From the NCBI RefSeq assembly GCF_025854275.1, contig NZ_CP107567.1, positions 4,960,001 to 5,024,000 on the forward strand: a stretch of 64,000 bases of DNA, written 5' to 3'. Source of the DNA: Streptomyces peucetius. Lineage in GTDB: Bacteria; Actinomycetota; Actinomycetes; Streptomycetales; Streptomycetaceae. A program made the position numbers and the translations under genes. Every line of letters begins with the position of its first letter. Positions within the stretch are counted from its first letter, which is position 1. Shown here one piece after another: positions 58,336-64,000 of this stretch. Under the pieces are notes generated by a model. The model ran no database searches. It worked only from the letters and a program-made list of their open reading frames with translations, and was not told the origin of the DNA.

Positions 58336-59316
58336 TTGGCCGCAGGTCTCGCCCACAGACGAACCGTCCGAGCACGCGTCACCGCGCTGTTCGCCGTCCT
58401 CACCGCTGCGGGAGCGCTGGTGACGGCCGCCCCCGACCGGGCGGCGGCCGCCGACGCGGTCGCCTCCGCCCGGGTCCCCGCGATCGACCTTCCGGGAGCG
58501 GCCGGCACGTCCCGTGCGGAGGCCGAGAAGAACCTGCTCCGGTACTGGACGCCGGAGCGGATCGCGGAGGCGGTGGCGAACGGCGACCGCCGCGCCGCCC
58601 CCGTGAAGAGCGGCGGTCCCACGGCCGCGCAGGCCCTCGCACCGGTCGAGGGGCCCGTCCTGGAGCCGGTCGGCAAGGTCCTGTTCACCTACGAGAGCGG
58701 GTCACCGGGGTCGTGCACGGGCACGCTGGTCAACACCCCTTCCGGCCGTCTGGTGGTCACGGCGGGCCACTGCATCGAGGAAGGCGGGCCCGAGGGCGAG
58801 TGGCACCGGAACATCGCCTTCGTCCCGGGCCACGGCGGGCCCGAGGAACTCGGCGTGTTCACCGCCGCCAACGTCGCGGCCGACGGTCTGTGGGCCAGTG
58901 ACGCGGACGAGCGGTACGACGTCGGCCTCATACAGCTGAACGACAACGCCGCCGGGGAGTCGGCCGCCGACGTGGCCGGTGCCTTCGACATCCGCACCAC
59001 CCCCAGCACCACGGCGGACGTGCACATCGTCGGCTACCCCGCCGCCGGCGGCCACGACGGGAACCACCAGGAGCACTGCGAGGACATCACCGAGCCGACT
59101 CCGCCTCCCCGTGAGCTGATCATGGCCGAATGCCCGAACATGTACGAGGGGTCCAGTGGTGGACCCTGGCTGTACGAGTTCGACCCGGTCGAGGAGGTGG
59201 GTGACATCTACGGAGTGAACGGGATCTTCGACGGACGGTTCGTCGCCACGCCGAAGTTCACCAGCCGGACCCTCCAGCACGTCGCCTGGATGGAGATGGC
59301 CGCCTCCCAGGCATGA
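58336..59316 (+). CDS. Secreted trypsin-like serine protease
   Basis: 326 residues from a TTG at 58336, chosen because CGGAGCG sits eight nt before it and the product begins with a signal peptide (AAGLAHRRTVRARVTALFAV, cleaved near AAA-ADA). A pro-region with RYWTPERIAEAV follows. Chymotrypsin-fold triad: His145 (VTAGHC), Asp195 (RYDVGLI) and Ser274 (EGSSGGPW, with Ser instead of the usual Asp before the nucleophile). Two or three Cys pairs are plausible. Extracellular. The neighbour shares the WTPERIA motif. Confidence 0.85.
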   Translation: MAAGLAHRRTVRARVTALFAVLTAAGALVTAAPDRAAAADAVASARVPAIDLPGAAGTSRAEAEKNLLRYWTPERIAEAVANGDRRAAPVKSGGPTAAQALAPVEGPVLEPVGKVLFTYESGSPGSCTGTLVNTPSGRLVVTAGHCIEEGGPEGEWHRNIAFVPGHGGPEELGVFTAANVAADGLWASDADERYDVGLIQLNDNAAGESAADVAGAFDIRTTPSTTADVHIVGYPAAGGHDGNHQEHCEDITEPTPPPRELIMAECPNMYEGSSGGPWLYEFDPVEEVGDIYGVNGIFDGRFVATPKFTSRTLQHVAWMEMAASQA

Positions 59317-59397
59317 ATGGCGCTGCGCCGGGGACCGGGCGCGAGCGGTCGGTGGAGGGGAAGCCGGGGGACCGGGCCGGGGAGAGGAGTGACGGCC

Positions 59398-60093
59398 ATG
59401 CAGGAGGAGCCGCCCCCGAGGGGCCGCAGGCCCCGCCGGAAACGGACGACGGCCGCAGCGGCGTCCGATCCCACCGGCCACTGGACGCCCGAACGGATCG
59501 CGGCCGCTCCCGGCGCCGCCTACCCCGGGACCGCTCCCCTCCGGCAGGCCGCTCCGGAGCAGCCGCGCCTGCTCGACACGGCTGCCGGTGTGCCGCCCGG
59601 GCCGCCCCCGGGGGACCGGCCCGCGTTCTGGCTGGCGCACGTCGCAGAGCAGGACCACGCGGCGGTCCGCCGGGGGCTGCTGCTGCTCCTGGCGGCGGCA
59701 CTGGGTCCGGACGCCGGCGACCCGGTCGTCGACGCCGGACGCTGCGAGGAGTGCGGCGTTCCGCACGGCTGCAGCGCCGTCGGCTCGCGCAGCGGCGACC
59801 GCCGGGTGTACTTCGGCAGCGCGGCAATGGGCGGGGCGGTGGTCCACGCCCTGGGCCGCACACCCGTCGGCGTCGGCCTGGCGCGCTGTGACGGGTCCGA
59901 AGAGGAGGCCGCCCATCGGGCCCGGGCCGCTGCCAGGCGTGCCGCCTGGCAGCAGGCGGCACCCCGTGGAAGGTGCGGACCGCGCGGGCGGACCGGGGAG
60001 GACGTCACCCACGATCTGGCGTACATCGCCGTACCGGATCATCTCCGGGCCGCCGCCGTCTGGCAGCGGCCCGGGGACACGGCGCCGGAGTGA
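59398..60093 (+). CDS. Uncharacterised protein, faint phosphopantetheinyl-transferase-like pattern
   Basis: 231 residues from the ATG at 59398 (GGAGAGGAG ribosome site; a GTG at 59389 is also in frame). The N-terminal 60 residues are basic/Pro-rich and contain HWTPERIAAAPG, the motif also found in the protease upstream. The middle (FWLAHVAEQDHAAVRRGLLL, then CEECGVPHG and VYFGSAAMGG...VGVGLARC) follows the spacing of Sfp-type transferases. The catalytic Asp of VGVDxE is replaced by Gly-Leu. If related, it is a degenerate member. It lies 81 bp after the protease stop and may be co-transcribed. Confidence 0.45.
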   Translation: MQEEPPPRGRRPRRKRTTAAAASDPTGHWTPERIAAAPGAAYPGTAPLRQAAPEQPRLLDTAAGVPPGPPPGDRPAFWLAHVAEQDHAAVRRGLLLLLAAALGPDAGDPVVDAGRCEECGVPHGCSAVGSRSGDRRVYFGSAAMGGAVVHALGRTPVGVGLARCDGSEEEAAHRARAAARRAAWQQAAPRGRCGPRGRTGEDVTHDLAYIAVPDHLRAAAVWQRPGDTAPE

Positions 60094-60110
60094 CGCATGC
60101 GGCCCCACGC

Positions 60111-60150
60111 GGAAGGGGCCGGACCGCGTGACGCGGTCCGGCCCCCTTCC
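60111..60150. terminator. Bidirectional hairpin terminator
   Basis: GGAAGGGGCCGGACCGCG pairs with CGCGGTCCGGCCCCCTTCC (one bulged C), loop TGA, between the hypothetical gene and convergent greA. Confidence 0.88.
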
Positions 60151-60182
60151 GCCGGTTCTGTCTGCTGCGGCTCTGCTGCGGC

Positions 60183-60680
60183 TCAGCCGGAGTAGGGCTT
60201 GGCCGCGAGGATCTTCACCGAGGCCGTCTTGCCGTTCGGCAGCTCGTACTCCGCGTCCTCACCGACCTTCTTGCCGTTCACGCCGACGCCCAGCGGCGAC
60301 TGCGGCGAGTACGTCTCGATGTCCGTGCTCGCGTACTCGCGGGACGCCATCAGGAACGTCAGGGTGTCGTCCTCGTCGCCGTCGAACGCGATGGTGACGA
60401 CCATGCCGGGCTCGACGACGCCGTCGTCCGCCGGGGCCTCGCCGACCTTCGCGTTGTCCAGGAGCTGGGTCAGCTGGCGCACACGGAGCTCCTGCTTGCC
60501 CTGCTCCTCCTTGGCCGCGTGGTACCCGCCGTTCTCCCGCAGGTCGCCCTCCTCACGCGCAGCCTCGATCTTCTTGGCGATCTCGGTGCGCGCGGGACCA
60601 GACAGATACTCCAGCTCGGCCTTGAGCTGGTTGTACGCCTCCTGGGTCAGCCAGGTGACGTTGTCGCTGGTCTGGGTCAC
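60183..60680 (-). CDS. greA: Transcription elongation factor GreA
   Basis: 165 residues from the GTG at 60680 (GAGGAG six nt upstream). N-terminal coiled coil: NVTWLTQEAYNQLKAELEYL, IAKKIEAAREEGDLRENGGY (acidic tip D-x-E-N stimulating transcript cleavage). The C-terminal FKBP-like domain ends with SPLGVGVNGKKVGEDAEYEL. It rescues backtracked RNA polymerase. Same strand and close to the DUF4307 gene, which lies 162 bp upstream. Confidence 0.95.
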   Translation of the reverse strand: MTQTSDNVTWLTQEAYNQLKAELEYLSGPARTEIAKKIEAAREEGDLRENGGYHAAKEEQGKQELRVRQLTQLLDNAKVGEAPADDGVVEPGMVVTIAFDGDEDDTLTFLMASREYASTDIETYSPQSPLGVGVNGKKVGEDAEYELPNGKTASVKILAAKPYSG

Positions 60681-60842
60681 AGGTGCTCCTCGTAGGTACT
60701 GGGAATACAAAGCATCGCCCTACCAAGAAGGATGTTCCTCCCTGGGCGGGCGAAACCACGAGCCTAACAATTCCGGCGCGAAAGGGGGAGGACGAAACCC
60801 GGCGGGGACGGAGAATCCCGGTTCAGCGCGGCGTGCCCGGTG

Positions 60843-61250
60843 TCACGCGGCGCCGCAGCCCATCAGTTCTGCCGCCGTGGCCTGCCGGGTCGTACGGATC
60901 GTCACGACCTCGTCGAGGCGGCTCTCGCCCGCGTGGCCGATCCGCACGTCCAGCCGGCCCACCTCGCCGCCGTCCTCCGCGAGGGCCCGCAGCGTGCAGC
61001 TGCCGGTGGCCTGTTCGTCCTTGCGCACCTCGAGATGCACCTGGACCTCGTCGGCGCCCTCCGTCACATCGAACTTGATCACTTCGGCGCTGATCTCGGT
61101 TCCCGCGACGTAGTCGTAGCCGAACCAGCCGACGACGGCGAGCATGCCGGCACCGAGCACGGCGCCCACGGACCGCAGCGTGCGGTCCGCGCGTTCGTCC
61201 GCGGACCGCCCGTAGCGCCCCTGGGGGAGCTTGTCGCCGGCAACCGCCAT
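60843..61250 (-). CDS. DUF4307 membrane protein
   Basis: 135 residues from the ATG at 61250. Short cytoplasmic start (LPQGRYGRSADERADRTLRS), one membrane helix (VGAVLGAGMLAVVGWFGYDYV), then an outer beta-rich domain (VIKFDVTEGADEVQVHLEVRKDEQATGS split by a Cys, VTIRTTRQATAAELMGCGAA). DUF4307 is regularly found beside mca and greA in actinobacteria, and this copy is divergent from mca. Function unknown. Confidence 0.9.
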   Translation of the reverse strand: MAVAGDKLPQGRYGRSADERADRTLRSVGAVLGAGMLAVVGWFGYDYVAGTEISAEVIKFDVTEGADEVQVHLEVRKDEQATGSCTLRALAEDGGEVGRLDVRIGHAGESRLDEVVTIRTTRQATAAELMGCGAA

Positions 61251-61347
61251 GATCGTTCCTTTCGAGCGCCGGAGGCAGGAATTTTCCCCCCACCGATTCC
61301 GTCACTATAGAAGTTGCACGACGCGACTATTCATTGAGGATCGAGTC

Positions 61348-62229
61348 TTGACTGAGCAGCTGCGACTGATGGCCGTGCACGCCCACCCCGACGACGAGTC
61401 GAGCAAGGGCGCGGCGACGATGGCCAAGTATGTGTCCGAGGGGGTGGACGTGCTGGTCGTGACCTGCACCGGGGGCGAGCGCGGCTCCATTCTCAATCCC
61501 AAGCTCCAGGGTGACGCGTACATCGAGGAGAACATCCACGAGGTCCGCAGGAAGGAGATGGACGAAGCCCGCGAGATCCTGGGCGTCAAGCAGGAGTGGC
61601 TCGGCTTCGTCGACTCCGGCCTGCCCGAGGGCGACCCGCTGCCGCCGCTCCCGCAGGGCTGCTTCGCCCTCGAGGACATCGACAAGGCGGCCGGCGAGCT
61701 GGTGCGCAAGATCCGTGCCTTCCGTCCGCAGGTGATCACGACCTACGACGAGAACGGCGGCTACCCGCACCCCGACCACATCATGACCCACAAGATCACG
61801 ATGGTGGCGTTCGACGGAGCGGGCGACGCGGAGAAGTTCCCCGAGTCCGAGTACGGGCAGGTCTTCCGGCCCCAGAAGCTCTACTACAACCAGGGATTCA
61901 ACCGGCCCCGCACCGTCGCCCTCCACGAGGCACTGCTGGAGCGCGGCCTGGAGTCCCCCTACGGCGAGTGGCTGGAGCGCTGGAAGGAGTTCCAGCGCGA
62001 GGAGCGAACGCTGACCACGCACGTGCCCTGCGCCGACTTCTTCGAGACCCGCGACCGTGCGCTGATCGCGCATGCCACGCAGATCGACCCCGAGGGCGGC
62101 TGGTTCCGCGTCCCGATGGAGATCCAGAAGGAGGTCTGGCCGACCGAGGAGTACGAGCTGGCCAGGTCACTCGTGGACACCTCCCTCCCCGAGGACGACC
62201 TCTTCGCGGGCATCCGGGACAATGCCTGA
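61348..62229 (+). CDS. mca: Mycothiol S-conjugate amidase
   Basis: 293 residues from the TTG at 61348 (GAGGA eight nt upstream); a TATAGA -10 lies at 61306-61311. LmbE-like zinc amidase: AVHAHPDDESSKG (His13, Asp15, Asp16) and GGYPHPDHIMTH (His144) bind zinc. It cleaves mycothiol S-conjugates of electrophiles and drugs to mercapturic acids and GlcN-Ins, the detoxification route of actinobacteria. The middle insertion PLPPLPQGCFALEDIDKA fits Mca rather than MshB. Next gene overlaps by eight bases. Confidence 0.95.
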   Translation: MTEQLRLMAVHAHPDDESSKGAATMAKYVSEGVDVLVVTCTGGERGSILNPKLQGDAYIEENIHEVRRKEMDEAREILGVKQEWLGFVDSGLPEGDPLPPLPQGCFALEDIDKAAGELVRKIRAFRPQVITTYDENGGYPHPDHIMTHKITMVAFDGAGDAEKFPESEYGQVFRPQKLYYNQGFNRPRTVALHEALLERGLESPYGEWLERWKEFQREERTLTTHVPCADFFETRDRALIAHATQIDPEGGWFRVPMEIQKEVWPTEEYELARSLVDTSLPEDDLFAGIRDNA

Positions 62230-62467
62230 CATGAGCGCAAGCGCACACCTCGCAATGACTCACATGGCCACCCTCGCCAAGGAGCTCGACGAGAACAAGG
62301 TCACCCCGGGTGTCCTGGGGTTCCTCGTCTTCGCGGCGCTGGCGGTGGGTGTGTGGGCCCTGATGAAGTCCATGAACCGCCACATGGGCCGCGTGAACTT
62401 CGAGGAGGAGCCGGAGCCGGACACCGCCGGTGCCTCGAGGAAGCAGACCGGGGGTTCGGCGGCCTGA
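62222..62467 (+). CDS. Small single-span membrane protein
   Basis: 81 residues from the ATG at 62222, overlapping the mca stop (an ATG at 62231 is the alternative). One membrane helix (TPGVLGFLVFAALAVGVWAL) with a charged tail (NRHMGRVNFEEEPEPDTAG). Conserved directly behind mca in streptomycetes as I recall; role unknown. Translational coupling to mca suggests a link to mycothiol-dependent detoxification. Confidence 0.75.
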   Translation: MPDMSASAHLAMTHMATLAKELDENKVTPGVLGFLVFAALAVGVWALMKSMNRHMGRVNFEEEPEPDTAGASRKQTGGSAA

Positions 62468-62490
62468 CGGGCCCGACGGACTTCGCACCA

Positions 62491-62530
62491 GCGTGACTCC
62501 ACGGCACCGCCCGGTGCCGTGGAGTCACGC
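62491..62530. terminator. Perfect 18-bp hairpin terminator
   Basis: GCGTGACTCCACGGCACC / GGTGCCGTGGAGTCACGC with loop GCCC, between convergent genes. The right arm includes the stop codon of the cupin gene. Confidence 0.9.
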
Positions 62531-62938
62531 CGTGTGCCGTTCGGACCGCGGATCCTCGCCGGGCACGACGGCGTAGCCGGGCACGGACGGCCAGCGCACC
62601 GTGAGGACCACCGACTCCTCCTCCGCGGCCCATGAGTGGTCGGTCCCGCGGCCCCACACCACGTAGTCCCCCTGCTCCGTCAGCAGGACGTCCCGGCCGG
62701 GGAGCCGGACCCGGAAGCGGCCGCTGATCAGGACGAGCAGCGCCGTCCGCAGCTCGCCCGTCACCCACCGCGCACGTTCCTCACCCGCCGGGTGGACGCC
62801 CCACTTGATCTCCACGGCTTCGCTGTGCCGCGGATCGCCGGCGTCCTTGAAGTGCCCCAGCAGCCAACCCCGGTCCAGCGCGGCGTCCTTGCCCGCGTTG
62901 CCCGTGTACACGCCGTCGTCCGCGTCGCCGTCCTCCAT
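62525..62938 (-). CDS. Cupin-fold protein
   Basis: 137 residues from the ATG at 62938. Small single-domain cupin: WLLGHFKDAGDPRHSEAVEI, KWGVHPAGEERARW (first motif), LLVLISGRFRVRLPGRDVLL and GDYVVWGRGTDHSWAAEEES (second motif, with His). Probably metal binding. No enzymatic clue. It lies 42 bp downstream of the TPR gene on the same strand and its 3' end merges with the shared terminator. Confidence 0.75.
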   Translation of the reverse strand: MEDGDADDGVYTGNAGKDAALDRGWLLGHFKDAGDPRHSEAVEIKWGVHPAGEERARWVTGELRTALLVLISGRFRVRLPGRDVLLTEQGDYVVWGRGTDHSWAAEEESVVLTVRWPSVPGYAVVPGEDPRSERHTA

Positions 62939-62980
62939 GCGCGGGACGCCACCGCCGAGGTGGCGGAGTGGGTGGGCACG

Positions 62981-64000
62981 TCACATCACCGCCACTCCCA
63001 TGACCTCCCGCGCGTGCCGGTCCGGGACCAGGTTCAGGTGCCAGGCCTGCCAGCCGTCCTCCAGGCGGACACCGCGTTCCAGCATCACCGCCAGCGTCTC
63101 CGCGCAGTCCTCCAGCTTGGTGTCGCGCGACGCGTGGCGGGCGCTCATCAGCCGGGACAGCTCCTCCTGGGCCACCACCGTGCCGACCTCGATGCCGCCC
63201 GGGGAGGCGTACGGGAGGAGGGTGCAGCGCAGGAAGCGGGCCCAGTCGGCACCGCGTTCGTCGCCGTACGAGGTGAACAGGGCCGCCGCCGTGTCGCACA
63301 GTTCCAGCGCCTGCGGGGCCCGGTTGTTGCCGGCGTCGATCATCGCCAGTTCCAGGCAGGTCCACGCCTCGCCGTGCGCGACGCCGATGCGGGCGAAGTC
63401 GGCGCGGGCGTCGACGAGGAGCTGGCGGGCGAAGCCCGAGTTGCGCAGGCTGCCCGTGCGGGCCGCGAGCTGGTCGCGGGTGGCGCGGCCGGAGTGGTGG
63501 CGGGCGCAGGCCAGCCCGTACACGTCCCGCATGCGGGAGAACATCGTGCGGGCGCGCTCCAGTTCGCGTACCGCCTGATCGCGGTCGCCGGACTCCTCCA
63601 GCGCCTGGCCCAGGTAGTACAGCGTCCACGCCTCACCGCGCGCGTCCTCGTTGTCGCGGTGCCGGGTGAGGGCGTCGCGCAGGCCGTCCACCGCGGGGGC
63701 CGGGTCGCCGTCGACCAGCCTGGCCCGGGCCAGCTGGGTCAGCGCCCACGCCTCGCCGCGGCCGTCACCGGTGCGGCCGTACAGGTCGAGCGCGTCCCGC
63801 AGGGACGACTCCGCGCCGGGCACGTCGCCCATGCGCAGACCCACCTGACCCCGGTGGTACAGCGTCCACGCCTCGCCGTGCAGGGACTCGCCCTCCCGGT
63901 GCAGCGCCAGCGCCGCCTCCAGCAGTTTCAGCGCCTCCGCGAGGTTCGCCCGGTCGCGTTCCACGGCGGCGAGGGCGTGCAGCGACCAGGCGCGGTCCTC
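62981..64000 (-). CDS. TPR-repeat protein, C-terminal part (gene runs off the right edge)
   Basis: 340 codons are visible, open to the window end. The first ~130 residues consist of ~40-residue tetratricopeptide repeats with a strong common phrase (GEAWTLYHRGQVGLRMGD, RGEAWALTQLARARLVDGD, RGEAWTLYYLGQALEESGD). Less regular repeats follow, and the end is LEDGWQAWHLNLVPDRHAREVMGVAVM. Such arrays form the C-terminal half of large streptomycete regulators (SARP/NB-ARC-TPR or LuxR-TPR), so the missing N terminus probably carries an effector or DNA-binding domain. Confidence 0.8.
   Translation of the reverse strand, partial: EDRAWSLHALAAVERDRANLAEALKLLEAALALHREGESLHGEAWTLYHRGQVGLRMGDVPGAESSLRDALDLYGRTGDGRGEAWALTQLARARLVDGDPAPAVDGLRDALTRHRDNEDARGEAWTLYYLGQALEESGDRDQAVRELERARTMFSRMRDVYGLACARHHSGRATRDQLAARTGSLRNSGFARQLLVDARADFARIGVAHGEAWTCLELAMIDAGNNRAPQALELCDTAAALFTSYGDERGADWARFLRCTLLPYASPGGIEVGTVVAQEELSRLMSARHASRDTKLEDCAETLAVMLERGVRLEDGWQAWHLNLVPDRHAREVMGVAVM

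Overview
This 64-kb window is chromosomal DNA of a Streptomyces species. The evidence is very high G+C, GTG and TTG starts, many leader-poor promoters, mycothiol amidase (mca), the afsQ1-afsQ2-sigQ cluster, an actinobacterial acyl-CoA carboxylase set (accA2, accE, pccB, birA), and class III adenylate cyclase, GGDEF and hutH genes. From memory, gene order follows the S. coelicolor stretch around SCO4900-SCO4970 (afsQ2/afsQ1/sigQ = SCO4906-4908, accA2 = SCO4921, pccB = SCO4926, cya = SCO4928, hutH = SCO4932, mca = SCO4967). No tRNA, rRNA or CRISPR array was seen.

Left part (0-23 kb). A cut MFS exporter and its divergent LysR regulator are followed by an aldo/keto reductase and an alpha/beta-hydrolase-like protein without its nucleophile. 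Next comes a scattered nucleoside-salvage set: adenosine deaminase (3.5 kb), deoC with two aldehyde dehydrogenase genes (12.4-15.7 kb), a phosphohexo/pentomutase (16.6 kb) and purine nucleoside phosphorylase (19.1 kb). Together these would take deoxyadenosine to deoxyinosine, deoxyribose-1-P, deoxyribose-5-P, then glyceraldehyde-3-P and acetaldehyde, and finally acetate. The same perfect 12-bp palindrome CTACGCGCGTAG lies 17-37 nt upstream of the start codons of adenosine deaminase, deoC and PNP and was noticed nowhere else. It looks like the operator of an undescribed local regulon. Between these genes lies the AfsQ1/AfsQ2/lipoprotein two-component operon, divergent from the ECF sigma factor sigQ, with a textbook AfsQ1 box (GTGAC-N6-GTGAC) between them. 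A quinone-reductase-type flavoprotein and a DeoR regulator follow.

Middle part (23-44 kb). An apparent accessory trio (TetR, membrane protein, EACC1-like protein) precedes accA2. Then come maf, a 42-residue membrane peptide, a TetR/GDSL-esterase divergent pair, accE-pccB, birA, adenylate cyclase, a crotonase, a GAF-GGDEF diguanylate cyclase, histidine ammonia-lyase, a sortase substrate (LAETG) and a lipoprotein L,D-transpeptidase. Intergenic gaps at 18.4-19.1, 23.2-23.6, 29.0-29.2 and 35.5-36.1 kb are filled with dispersed and tandem GC-rich repeats.

Right part (44-64 kb). A popR-like regulator ending in Ala-Ala sits tail to tail with a clpP pair whose second member lacks the catalytic His; a PopR-type operator lies upstream of the pair. 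Two msrA copies flank a DUF4328 gene, next to a remnant of an ABC-F ATPase. Then follow cystathionine gamma-synthase, a sigma factor coupled to a small membrane protein, MarR, threonine deaminase, and a drrAB-like ABC transporter. The transporter's 3' end exists twice: once in the intact permease gene, and again 1.6 kb downstream beyond a foreign-looking secreted-protein gene and an IS5-type insertion sequence. A serine protease, greA, mca, a cupin and a cut TPR gene close the window.
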